Below are positions 44,802 to 55,187 of a DNA stretch of 64,000 nt, piece by piece. Source of the DNA: Lepidodermella squamata (taxonomy: Eukaryota > Gastrotricha); assembly GCA_047495785.1 (NCBI GenBank), contig JBLDXI010000029.1:3100001-3164000 (forward strand), given 5' to 3'. The position numbers and the translations under genes are program-made. A model generated the notes under the pieces. The model made no database searches. It had not been told where the DNA came from and saw nothing but the letters and a program-made list of their open reading frames with translations. The stretch's first letter is position 1. Every line of letters starts with the position of its first letter.

Positions 44802-45850
44802 GCGAAGTAGCTGAGGGTACGAGTTTATCAGACCAAAGGGCCCCCTGTGGTTTTTATCTGGTTTTTTCTGACTTGGCATCTGGAGCTTCGGGTTACGGTA
44901 CCTCCTGTACAGGGCCGGATTAACATTCGGGTGGCCCCTGGGCACTTTCTGGTTGGCGGCCCTTCTCTTCATATGTTTCCATTAAATATGTTTTCATACC
45001 TGAAGCCATGATCAAAGTCAATTTTCTCAATTTCCTGATTCATTAAACAATAATTCCTTCTAAAATTTAATTATGCTTTGGTATTTTGTTGCTACGGGCC
45101 ACCTAGTATTCTACATCATAGCTGGAGTTGGCGTTAATAAGTGCTTTCCATTTTCCAACAAAATAACCGCAAATTGGAACATTGTCCCATTACCACGAGC
45201 GAAGCGAGAAATTTTCCAAGAATATTCCTTAAAATCGTTTTTCTTATCGTTAACGACGCGCCAAAACAACCACTTAGATGACTCATTCGATCGTACTTTT
45301 AGTCGCCTAACGTAATGGTGAAGTACGTTAGGCCTTTTGAACACCGATTTTTTCCTAATTTCGAACGTACTTTTCTCATAAAATCTATAAATAGTAAAGT
45401 GGTTGTTTTGGCGCGTCGCTAACGTTATGCAGAAAATCCTTGCTTTCCCGTTTCATTCTGATTGAGTAAACTCGGAAAACATTGAGGCAAGAGGATTGAA
45501 CTCTCATTCATTTTTCATTCAAACCCCTAAATGAGTTTACGATTGTTCGAAATGAATTGCATAGGGGTAGTACTGATAAAAAAAGTGAACAAAAGTTGAC
45601 GAACTAGCGAGCGAAGCGAGCAAAATTTTAGCAAAATAAAAGAAAATAGGTTGATCCGGATGCTTGGAAAGCTTCTCAATTGCAAAGCATAACGACCTAA
45701 TAAAGGCCCAACAATCTTCCGGGAATGTTTAGTAAAAGCAAATATTTCACCACTTTCTGGCGGCACCTTTTGACTGGCGGCCCCTGGGCACGTGCCCTCT
45801 GTGCATATGCGTTAATCCGGCCCTGCTCCTGTATCCTGTACTTCGCACAC
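44802..45850. mobile_element. GCGAAGTA-family MITE, split by a hAT element
   Basis: A short MITE of about 130 bases with ends GCGAAGTAGCTGAGG and GTACTTCGC, interrupted at 44910 by a 916-base element. Relatives with the same termini are at 35.66, 50.45 and, diverged, 45.88 kb. The internal CAAAGGGCCCC.TGTGGTTTT and TGGAGCT segments also recur at 50.5 kb. Confidence 0.7.
44910..45825. mobile_element. Non-autonomous hAT element with perfect 8-bp duplication
   Basis: 916 bases with perfect 15-base terminal inverted repeats (CAGGGCCGGATTAAC), flanked on both sides by CTCCTGTA (44902-44909 and 45826-45833), the 8-base duplication made by hAT transposases. Subterminal GGCCCCTGGGCAC occurs near both ends. 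A long internal inverted pair (GACGCGCCAAAACAACCACT near 45255 and its complement near 45396) could form a hairpin. No transposase is encoded; open frames here are short and on both strands. Confidence 0.92.
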
Positions 45851-45871
45851 TGGCTCCAATTATCCCGCGCA

Positions 45872-46012
45872 TGAAGTAAAATTCTCGAGGTTGGGGGTAC
45901 GTTTATGTATTTTCAGCCCCGAATTTATTCGACCACCGACCAAAGGATTCTCATTATTATCCGAATCTCTCAAGGCATCCCTGTACCATCCCGTACTTCA
46001 CAAACTGCCGCT
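45872..46012. mobile_element. Diverged GCGAAGTA-family MITE
   Basis: Starts near ATGAAGTAAAATTCTCGAGG and ends CCCGTACTTCACAAACTG, with GGGGGTACG and CGACCAAAGG inside, like the related copies. Ends are diverged (GAAGTA/TACTTC), and it lies directly beside the composite element. Confidence 0.5.
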
Positions 46013-46157
46013 ATCAATCTTTATCAATCTGTAAATTAGGATCCTCAAAGAAGTCTTATAGCCACGCCAATTGAATATATTTTATTGAATTTTATTTGTG
46101 CGCATGCATTGAATTTTAAGCCTTGAATGTCAAGCTGTGGCTGTTACATCACAACTT

Positions 46158-47105
46158 TTACTCAGAATCAGGAATTCTTTCGAATTGCTCATCATCACAA
46201 CACCAAGCATAACAGGCACGAATAATCAGATCAACAGACCAGAAAATGAGTTGAAAAGCCAAAACCGCACAAAATTCAGACTTTAAACTGAACAAAGGAA
46301 GGCCAACAATCGCATATATTACTAAACATGCGAGGAGAATAGCAGTGCTTAAACAATAGATGAACTTGATATGATGTTTTATAATCAACGCGCCTGTTTC
46401 GTCATCGGGTAAAAAAGCTAGGCCCATTAAGAAATGAGTTAACATGAATAGTGATATAAAATAATAAGCCCAACTGTGAAGATCCGGTCTGGCACACTGA
46501 ACAGCTGCAAAACCGAGTCCGTACTGGAATAATAAGACCAAAGCAAGAAAAGCCAAAGAAAGATGCAGTATTTTGAAGTTTTTAGCGAAATGGTATCTAC
46601 CAAAAAAAGATCGATCTTGAGAGCCATCAAAAAAGCCCTCGTACTGTTTGACTTTGCACGTAAAATTTGTTGTAATCTGAACTAGCTCAATGATTAACAG
46701 GAAAATATTGGCCAAGCTCAGAAAAATGATGAACCATTTATGGGTTGTTTGCAGAGACCAGTATACTTGTACGATTATGAGTATGCCGATTGATCCAACT
46801 GTGTTAAACGGCAAGTCTACTGATTTCCCAACAGATCCGTCCCAAATTCTCAGCTCATTTGCGAATGCGTAGGACGTGTAGAGGAATTGGAGACCCACCA
46901 CAATAAGGATTTCCCAAATGCGATCGAGTTGAGGTTGAAATCCTTTAGATTTGCCACAGTTGTTATGAAGAATCTCGAAAGATTGCCCCCAGACTACCAT
47001 CAGGCTGGACTCGCTGATTATGCATCTGATATAGTTGAGGAACAGCCCCCATTTCGACGATCGATACCTCTTGTAAATAGGAGCTCTCGCAGATTCTTGC
47101 TCCAT
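46158..47105 (-). CDS. Eight-TM membrane protein, family member 2
   Basis: Single-exon gene, 315 residues. It begins MEQESARAPIYKRYRSSKWGLFLNYIRCIIS, similar to YKRYRFSIAAVCLNAGRCILS in the gene at 56.7 kb. Hydrophobic segments lie near LFLNYIRCIISESSLMVV, ILIVVGLQFLYTSYAFA, VGSIGILIIVQVYWSL, FIIFLSLANIFLLIIELVQ, ILHLSLAFLALVLLFQYGL, YYFISLFMLTHFLMGLAFL, IYCLSTAILLACLVIYAIV and AVLAFQLIFWSVDLIIRA. LPDDETG follows TM6 as LPDERIY does in member 1. The tail is acidic (CDDEQFERIPDSE). Function unknown; presumably plasma membrane or endomembrane. Confidence 0.8.
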   Translation of the reverse strand: MEQESARAPIYKRYRSSKWGLFLNYIRCIISESSLMVVWGQSFEILHNNCGKSKGFQPQLDRIWEILIVVGLQFLYTSYAFANELRIWDGSVGKSVDLPFNTVGSIGILIIVQVYWSLQTTHKWFIIFLSLANIFLLIIELVQITTNFTCKVKQYEGFFDGSQDRSFFGRYHFAKNFKILHLSLAFLALVLLFQYGLGFAAVQCARPDLHSWAYYFISLFMLTHFLMGLAFLPDDETGALIIKHHIKFIYCLSTAILLACLVIYAIVGLPLFSLKSEFCAVLAFQLIFWSVDLIIRACYAWCCDDEQFERIPDSE

Positions 47106-47751
47106 TTTCGTTCAAAAAATGATAAGGTTAGAACAAAAGAAAAGAATAATAAGTATTGATACTATTGGGTTGCGAGAGATCCGAATGATACCTACAGCGC
47201 AGGTGTTTAGAAGATTGGATGGATATAAACTTGGGGCGAGACGAAATTTATTGAGTGGAAACCGATTGGACCATATGCGACTGAAGGTGTTTACAGATTC
47301 AGGAGAGATTTTACCAAAATTTCCGGGAAAAACCCGAAAACCCCGATTTCGGTATTTGTTTGGTTTTTACCGGGATTGTCCGTTTTGTTCCCGTTTTTGA
47401 GTAGGTAGATAGGATTGCCTTTTCAATTCAAAATGTCATCGGGTCGAGAGCTTTGCTCAAAACAGGAAGGTCCCCAATACAAGCGAGTATGTCCCCTGAA
47501 GCTCCGAGAATTATCATTTTTATTCATTTTTATCATTGACAGATTTGAATAAATGCATCAACTGTAAATTGTAAACGGTGTATAGTGAATAAATTGAGTT
47601 CAACAAAATAATGGCGCGGTTTTATACACTGACTTTTTCTAAGTAATCAGAAAAATCCATTCATCTTAGTTCAAGTAATTTCTTAGTAAAAAGCCAGTGT
47701 TGTAGCACTCTGAAGACAGTGGTAGAATGAGACAGTGAAGTAACATATCAA
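47106..47751. other. Intergenic, nothing recognised
   Basis: Spacer between the eight-TM gene and the homeobox gene. It contains several AATAAA words on the plus strand with no plus-strand gene beside them. No ORF with family resemblance. Confidence 0.4.
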
Positions 47752-48661
47752 TCAGTTTGTTGCATCCTGATGTTGCAAAGGCGGTGTGGGACAAGAAGCT
47801 TCGTCCATCCCAGACGCACTCTCATTCATATTCATCGATGGGTAGTCAACAGCACCGTTTTCGAACCGATCAGCGGTCACTTTCAGATTGTTCAGCCTGT
47901 CCTTGAACCTCCGATTTCGAAACCAGACCTTGATTTGCCGTTCGGTTAGACCGAGTTCCTTAGCTAGGACAGCCTTCCGAGCTGGACTGCAAAATTTGCT
48001 TCGCTCGTACTCCGCAGAAAGAGTCTTGGAATTAAAATAATTTATAAATTAATATAAATTAATTAGAAAAAATAATTAACAAGGTATTTTACCTTTTTCT
48101 GCTGATTGTTGAAGATTTTTCGAGCCTTCCCCGAATTGTGACTGGAGGGTATAACGCCTCCCTCGGGTGCTCTCTGAGTAAGAACAGGGTTCATGATGGG
48201 CACATTGAGGGGTGCTTCGATGTGGATTTCAGCGCTGGTCGAATGGGGTTGCATAGGAGCTGGTGGGGGCGGGGATTGAGGTGGGGGTTGTTCGACCCAG
48301 TCTTCCGTTGACATAGAGTTCGGTCGATGGGCGAATAGCCGGCTGTTGATCACCTCGAGTAAGGGGTCTCGAAAATTCTGCTCCTCGATGGGTTCTAGGA
48401 TGTTAAGCCGGTCGATAAGGCGGTTCGCAAACATAAACGCTGATTTGCTAAAGTTAGGAAATTGTTTTAAAGGTTGTGAATGTGACTTTGTCAGTGTTAC
48501 CTGTAGTCGACTGATGAAAGTTCAGCTCGGTGATCATGTGCGCGGTCATGTGCGGCTTTGTTGTCGATGATTTGAAGCAGGTCGGAGCATAGTACGGCTA
48601 CGTCGCTCATAACAGCCCCGACGTAGGCGCCAAGGGAAACCGATGAGTACTTGTTCGCCAT
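47752..48661 (-). CDS. Divergent homeobox transcription factor
   Basis: Nuclear DNA-binding protein of 262 residues. Exons 48661-48501, 48447-48093, 48024-47752; coding total 789; introns 53 and 68 bases. The homeodomain is split by the second intron (KARKIFNNQQKK, then TLSAEYERSKFCSPARKAVLAKELGL...). Helix 3 reads TERQIKVWFRNRRFKD: W48, F49, N51 and R53 are kept, but position 50, which chooses the bases read in the major groove, is Arg instead of the common Gln or Lys, and position 54 is Phe. The N-terminal part is Pro/Ser-rich (QPPPQSPPPPAP). No hexapeptide or other class motif is clear, so I do not assign a class. ANTP-like by overall pattern, low certainty. Confidence 0.85.
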
Positions 48662-49800
48662 CTCACCTAGATTTTCTCAACGAAAATCTTAGGATGGAGA
48701 AATAGAAAATAAAAAAACAAGCCTATATCGAAATTGAAGGAAAGGATTAGTAATAGGATTGAAATAGGAATGAAATACAGCGGAATATTCAACTTATCAA
48801 GGGAAAATTCTATGAATCTGAAAAACTTCACAGAATATCACCATTCTAGTAACTAGTAACCAAGGCATAACTACATTCGGGTTGTTGGGGAAATTCGGGC
48901 TCTATGGAATAATTATTGAGACGAAATGCGTGTTTCTGGCCAAAAGCTGTTGCCTTATGAGAACCCCCTTTGACCTGCGAATCTCTTAATACTTAATAGA
49001 CCAATATTCATGCTCCAGGGAAATTCTTTAAACCGAAATTGCAAGGCGTTTATCTGGGCCCGATTAAAATAGCTATAAATTTTGTTCCGGTGCAATCGAT
49101 GCGAAATAGAAAGTTGCCTTTGCAAACCTTATCTAGTCTCTCAATATCATATGGAATACCATTTATTCGGTCGATCAGCAGTTTTTACAGATTAATTAGT
49201 GATATCTCTCGCACATAGAGGATCGGGTCTCACAAGATTTCTACGGCCCTTCCAAGGTAACCCGAGAGTTTCTTTAAATTCGTGCGAGAAGTCATGAGTA
49301 ATTTTAGAGTATGAAACGTGTCAGTGTATGATATGACTTCTGACTCATGCACTAATAATTTGAGAAGCTAATTTGTGGATACCTCACAAGCTTGGGACGC
49401 CTTCGGTGAGTGCGCCTAGACTCACCGAAAGGATTTATTCGGCCTAAAGAAAATTGGACCTAGTCAATGAAATAAACTGACTTTAAGGGATAAAATCAGA
49501 GCCTAAATCCAGCCTATCCTGAATGTGGAAGATATATTATTAGTAAAGCTCTCGTTATCGATCATACCATATTGTTCGCGAGGATGTGGTGAGCAAAATA
49601 TTGACCATGCGATCAATGTAACTCAAGAATTTCAGAAGTAGCTACTTGTAGGTTAGTATATACAGTTTTCAAGTAGCTATCACGGAAAAATGTATGTCTC
49701 AAAGGGTAAGAAATCATATTATCTAGCAAAGAGCATATATTATGCGAAGATGTGCAGCTAATAATGTAACCCCGCGCTAAGACAAAGGTTTAATTTCAAA
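48662..49800. other. Intergenic upstream of the homeobox gene
   Basis: About 1.1 kb of AT-rich sequence; presumably contains control regions of the homeobox gene. I see no ORF, RNA gene or repeat that I can support. Confidence 0.4.
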
Positions 49801-49805
49801 ACCAG

Positions 49806-50060
49806 TATAAAAGCGAGCCACCGCGTCGAAAACAACTCTTCGCAGGGCTACTACCGGTGCTTCTCTCTATCCCGCGCGCGCGCGCGATGACCGTTTGGTT
49901 GTTCATTGTAAATGAAAATTTAGCCGTCATTCGCGCATTACGAAAGACGAGCGCGCGCGCGTTGTGTCCTCACTTCGCGACAATACCGGCGATAAAACGC
50001 CGATGCATTTGATGGCGACCAGACGCATCCACATACCTAATGGCGTTATACGTTGTTGCG
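49806..50060 (+). promoter_or_regulatory. TATA box and CpG-rich transcribed-looking stretch
   Basis: TATAAAAG at 49806-49813, in an otherwise AT-rich desert, is followed by a markedly CpG-rich 230 bases. These include a CGCGCGCGCGCGCG run near 49872 and GCGCGCGCGCG near 49952 that could pair as a stem. The order TATA, about 25 bases, then a GC-rich leader looks like a core promoter. No coding frame follows, so a non-coding transcript or a distant first exon are the options. Confidence 0.4.
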
Positions 50061-50445
50061 TTGCCAACAAAGGCAATAATAGACGAATCTTCTCGTAGCT
50101 GAGGCAATAATATTTTTCTTATAGGTATATGTAACATTTAAGCGCGTGGCGAGTAGGTAATTATCCTGCCCGCGTGTGTTTTTTTTGGAGTAGAGAATTT
50201 AATAGCTGCGATTCTTGACGGTTTTGACGCGTCTTTTTCAGTCGACTAAAATTCATCTTCATTTGCGATCTCCTAAAACGTTTTTATTACCTCTCCATAA
50301 CAGCTACCTTAATTCTTAAATGTTAGACTAATGTTACTCTTTGAACCTGTAAGCTGATCTCCTCGGCTCAATTCATACTTAAATCATCCCAATTGGCTAA
50401 TTCTTCCCATTATTGACTAAATTAACTAGTTTTCAAGAAGTACGA
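50061..50445. other. Intergenic, nothing recognised
   Basis: AT-rich with no supported feature. Confidence 0.4.
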
Positions 50446-50595
50446 AGTAGGATCCTCGCGCTGGGGTACTCACGTCTATTTTTGGCCCTGAATTTGTCGG
50501 ACCAAAGTGTTCTTCGGTCTGTGTGGTTTTCTGGGTTTTCTTGCCTAGACCTCTGGAGCTGGAGGGTTCTGTACGTCCTGTACTTCGCACCCTGT
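50446..50595. mobile_element. GCGAAGTA-family MITE
   Basis: About 150 bases, left end CGAAGTAGGATCCTCGCG, right end CTGTACTTCGCACC (complement GGTGCGAAGTACAG). Internal GGACCAAAG, GTGTGGTTTTCTGGG and CTGGAGCTGGAGGG segments match the composite copy at 44.8 kb. This is the most complete uninterrupted copy in the window. A further partial copy may lie near 50940 (GGATCCCACTTCGCGAATTAGCTGAGG). Confidence 0.65.
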
Positions 50596-51900
50596 TCGAT
50601 CTCTGGCAGATGAATCCGCCATCTTAATTATTCTGAATTACTTTACTGACGAGGATTCTGCAAAATCTCGGACCCCAGAAATTCTCCATTTCTCGCCGGT
50701 AATAGGTTCCATGAAGTTCATTGAACTTCGCCTTTGCTAAGTTCAGCTAAAAAGCGATGCAAATAGGGTTTTCCTGGCTTTTTCAAAGTCATTATTTGCT
50801 TTGAAATGGCCTCTACTCCCATGCGCGAAGTACCTGGGAGAAAAGGGATATCGTCCCGCCAGTTCAAAAGGCCAAGGTAGGATCCAAAATAATCGCAGGG
50901 CAATACAACTTGGGCGCGAAAATTCTCATTAGCTCTAGGATCCCACTTCGCGAATTAGCTGAGGGTGGTATTCCAGGTGTCGAGGATAAGGCACCCCAAC
51001 ATCTAGATTCCCTCCAAACTGAGCGTCTTTTACATGATTTATGATTTTTTTCTGCCAATAGATTCATTATGAAGATTTACGTTGATATTCCATGGACGTG
51101 ATGCGCATTAAGAGCTAATAATCGGCACCTTTGATTCGGACTGCAAAATCCCGAAATCCCTTACTTGGCTTCAACGAGCGATGGAGATCCAGTTCCAGTA
51201 AACTGCCGAAAAGGTTCCAATGGCACTCAAAATTGACTCCCTTATGGTTGCTAAGAATCATTAATCTACTGCGATCTTAAATGCGACCCTTCGATATGCG
51301 CGGCTGGAAACTTGGGATGGTTCTGGCGGCAATAAAGTATCAGAGGTCTAAAGTCGGAGGACACTCAGTTCCAGGGGTCAGCAAGCTATTCCTCCCGGAG
51401 CCATAGAACAATTGAGCCTTCAACAGAATTCAATAGATTCGCACCAAACCTCGTCCATTTGCACCTATACGGATCTTACCTTAGGGAATGGGGCGATTCG
51501 ATCCCAGGACCTTTGAGCCCGCGCTCGACCAGCTTGAGTTGAGGCAAAAACAACACACGGAGAGCGGCTATGGAGGAAAAAGATGCCGCTCATAAAGCCA
51601 TCTTAACATTAAAACATCGCGCCGGCCGTCGTGAACCTAGCAGAAAGGTAGGCTTTATTGACGCTATAACATTAGGGCAGCGCATTTGATACACACAGGC
51701 CGTAGGTATTGCACCTGCTTTCAACTCGAAGCGTGACTGGCTCTTTTCTCGTGTATAGCCGAGGGTGGTTGGCAGGATTTTAACGCGGCCTCAGCGCCGC
51801 GGCAAATTACCTTCGTGCGATTGCATTAGCTGTGTGGTGGTGCAACACAGCCCGGTGACGATTGGCCAGGCAGGGCTGCCGCTTTAAAATATGGCATGCA
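50596..51900. other. Intergenic, no gene seen
   Basis: Slightly more GC-rich sequence with stops in all frames. Open frames at 50718-51067 on minus have no family resemblance. Confidence 0.4.
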
Positions 51901-52170
51901 ATGGCTGAGAACCACAGTAGTCAATTCAACGATTCCTCAGGTAAAGCATTTCTCATCGGCTTATACATATACCTAACACTAACATTCCTGACCTCCACAG
52001 TTTCATTTCGAATCGAAACCATTACAGCTAAGATTCCGATTGGCTTGGAGCTGCTACCCCTAAAGCTGCTACTTGTGAGTAATTTTCTGATTAATTTTGA
52101 ATAATTTCTACTGAAACTTCTCAAGGCTGATACACCTTGGAGGAACAGGCTGATACAGGCTTGGGTCTAA
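51901..52170 (+). CDS. Candidate tiny spliced gene
   Basis: A possible 52-residue protein from three small exons (51901-51940, 52001-52074, 52126-52170) with good GT-AG introns of 60 and 51 bases and a coding total of 159 bases. It starts MAENHSSQFNDSS and ends RNRLIQAWV. The first intron is open and a multiple of three in length; if retained it would add a hydrophobic helix (FLIGLYIYLTLTFLTS), giving a membrane protein instead. No family is recognised. Support comes only from splice-signal geometry, so chance is a real alternative. Confidence 0.3.
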
Positions 52171-52878
52171 GAACAAATTCAGCATAAGGCCCTGGTTTCA
52201 AGGGATCGATCGAAGGATCAATCGTTTCTGAATGGAACTCTCCAATTTCTTCTCTCATCCATATTCTGTATTGGTAAAGCTTCCTTTGACTCAAGGCTCC
52301 ACTTCTCAGCCATCATTTAAGGGGTTTTATATCGGATAAAGTACAATCTGTATGTTTAGAAATATATGAATTATGTGGGTTCCAATTGATACCAGTGGAA
52401 CCAAGGAATTGTTAGCTTTAATTTGATTCTCGTACTGGAATCAATCTGAGCTTTTTTGCTCTCGGGGTTATTAGTCTCTCAGTTTCACGTCTCTTGAAAT
52501 TTGGGTAGCTATTATTTTCCACTCATCCTTCTGAGGATGGAAGGTATTACATTGCCCATTTCGAAATTTTTTACCGTAGTAGACCTGAAGATCGTACCCG
52601 AGGAATGAGCCTCCACAACTGGCTGGGTCAGTCAAACGTAGAGACGAGATTAGCAAGAAAATGAACGGCTGAATCGTTAATACTCCCTTAGAATTACTAG
52701 ATTCATATCATCAGTAGCAGAATCATTATTTGGGATGATGAACAGAAGGTCGTTATCACTACTTCTGGATAATATAGTAAGTAGCGGGGCGGGGAAGAGG
52801 TGAAGGGGAAGGAGGAAGGGAAAATCTTTAGAAAATTGAAACTTGAGCGACATTAGCGCATCTGAGAGCATCTGAGAG
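52171..52878. other. Intergenic, nothing recognised
   Basis: No supported ORF or RNA gene. A CTGAGAGCAT short tandem (CATCTGAGAG twice near 52858-52879) precedes the larger repeat array. Confidence 0.4.
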
Positions 52879-53445
52879 GATAGAACTAACATCACAATGG
52901 AAGAGTTATCTATAGCGATGCAGTTGGTCGTGTGTTTTCATTCCCCTGTGAGTGTTGAATGTGGCGAAAGATTAAGAGTAATACTGAGCCGTGAGCCGTA
53001 CAACCGCTGCATCTATACAGAAGAAAGTTCGATTCTGTTCGATATTTCGATGGCTCAATCGGCCATGACTAACATTTACTATGAATTTATTTTTTCATAG
53101 TGAAAATGTACTGAAATTAGAACCTTAACAAGTATTACATGCGAGTCTGTTACTGTCGCCGACCTCGGGCATTGGTTGACACTCCGCACGCTGTTTTTCG
53201 CTCTCGACCCACCCTTTCTCCCTCATACGAGACAAAAAGGGAAACACTGAGGCCTCTCCAAGCTGCAATTGTGCTCAGCGTTACGCGGATAGAACTAGCA
53301 TCACATAGGAAGAGTCCTCTATAGCGATGAAGTTGGTCGTGTGTTTCCATTCCCGTGGGAGTGTTGAATTTGGCGAAAGATTAAGAATAAAACTTAGCCG
53401 TACAACCGTACGATCTATACAGAACTCGGTACTATACTGAAATTG
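52879..53445. repeat. 409-bp period repeat, copies 1 and 2 (second partial)
   Basis: Unit 1 runs 52879-53287; the same sequence restarts at 53288 (GATAGAACTAGCATCACATAGG against GATAGAACTAACATCACAATGG) and continues for about 155 bases. The unit contains TCGATTCTGTTCGATATTTC, GTCTGTTACTGTCGCCGACC and CATACGAGACAAA. Non-coding; open frames differ between copies. Confidence 0.8.
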
Positions 53446-54088
53446 TTCTTAGATGCACTTAATTCGCCTTTCCGTCTTTCCGAGCTTTCATATCAACCTA
53501 AAACAAATTAGGTGTTAAGGCTAGCAAAACTTCGAGCAGTGAAACTTCCTGTCATTCGATACGGTGTAGAGTGTGGGGTCTAGCGAAAATTAGCGCCAAC
53601 ATCTAATTTAAAATATGCTTTTACCTCTGATCTACACAGGGGTCGTAGAATTGGATGCGAAATTCCAAGCTAGATTAATCCTTTTTAACAGCACGATACA
53701 GTTTTTGCCACGCAGCTGTTCGATGTTGGTCAACAATCGGCAAAAGACAGGAAAGTATTTTCACGGCTTGTAGGCGTGAATTTTTCAGAATAAAAAGAAA
53801 TCGATTCCAATTAATTAAGAGATTGATAGAAGATTGGAAGAGCCACACTATGCTATTGAGTCAACAGATTAGGTTAATGATGCTGATGAGCCAATAAAGC
53901 TTGGCTTTTTTGCTGCCTTTATTGATATTGATATCCACGTACTATACTGAACTTGTTCTTAGATTCAAATCGTTAAATTGGGAGATGAATTGAAGAGCCA
54001 TGATGCTAATGAGTCTACAGATTCAGTAGCTATAAGGTATAGCGACCTTATTCCTCTTCTGTAGCCTAAATTCATAATCTTAACGTCT
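53446..54088. other. Spacer between repeat copies
   Basis: Contains a further short repeat: TACTATACTGAAATTGTTCTTAGAT near 53430 recurs as TACTATACTGAACTTGTTCTTAGATTC near 53940. No gene recognised. Confidence 0.45.
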
Positions 54089-54365
54089 AAAGAAAGATCG
54101 ATTCTGTTCGATATTTCGATGGCTCAATCGGCCATGGCTATCATTTACTATGAATTCATTTTTTCATAGTAAAAATGTACTGAAATTAGAACCTTAACAA
54201 GTTTTACCAGCGAGTCTGTTACTGTCGCCGACCTCGGGCATCGGTTGACACTCCGCACGCTGTTTTTCGCTCTCGGCACACCCTCTCTCGCCTCATACGA
54301 GACAAACAGGGCTACACTGAGGCCTTTCCGAGCTGCAAATGTGCTCAGTGCTCAGCCTTACGCGG
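54089..54365. repeat. 409-bp period repeat, copy 3 (3' part)
   Basis: Matches the second half of the unit at 52879, from GATTCTGTTCGATATTTCG through ACTGTCGCCGACCTCGGGC to the final TTACGCGG, with few differences. The 5' half is missing. Confidence 0.8.
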
Positions 54366-55187
54366 TGAATCTATGGAAACTATGTTGGGAAATGCAAGAA
54401 AAGAGAAAACAATTTAAGAGGGCGAGAAAAGGAATTACTGTCTTGTCGATTGGAATTCATAGAAGTAGAAATATAGTATGTAATAGATTACCATTAACTG
54501 CCGCTAGTTTGCTTTGCAGTTTATTTAACATTGAAAGAGTTGTCTCGTCACTTGGGCATGCAGTGCCTGGTTTGTTTTCGAAAAAAGTCTTTAACAGTAG
54601 TCAGTATAGGATACGTATAGTATATATTATACTCTATTACTACTGATATTCTGGACTCTTGAGCTTCAGACCATTCTAGACCACTTGAACCGAGCAAGTC
54701 GAAATTTGAATTCCCAAGCAAAGGTTTTTAAGGAGTTCGTAGCGCATGAGAAGGTTTACGAAAAAGTATGATAGAAATACTATAACTAATGAAAAGTTGG
54801 GGATTGCTATGGGAAATAACATTTCGTTGAGAGACTGGGAACATTGGTATGGTATTTTAATAGCGAATACTTAGATTTAGAATAATCGACAATTTATGAT
54901 TCAAATTTGGGGAGACCTTCGCAATCTCAGGATGTGATGAGTCACCTTTCTCTTTCCCGTCGAGGATCCCTAACTTGGTTTAAATCTTCTCTGCCTTGTG
55001 AAGATTTCGGCTGATAATTCATTATAATTCAAATTGTGTGTTATTTTTCTGCTCGATACCTAACTTTATGTCTGTAATGAGAAGATATTTCAAATAAATG
55101 CGAAAAATATGTTGCCTATCAATCTTTTATTGACAAATGAATTAACGAAAATGAAAGCTTTAACTTCTCAATATTAAGCAGCTCTGT
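54366..55187. other. Intergenic, nothing recognised
   Basis: AT-rich spacer; an AATAAA on plus near 55096 has no plus-strand partner gene. No supported ORF. Confidence 0.4.

Noticed and set aside
54245-54646. 133-codon open frame spanning the third 409-base repeat
   Set aside because: It runs from repeat into unrelated spacer, and the corresponding frame in the first copy is different.
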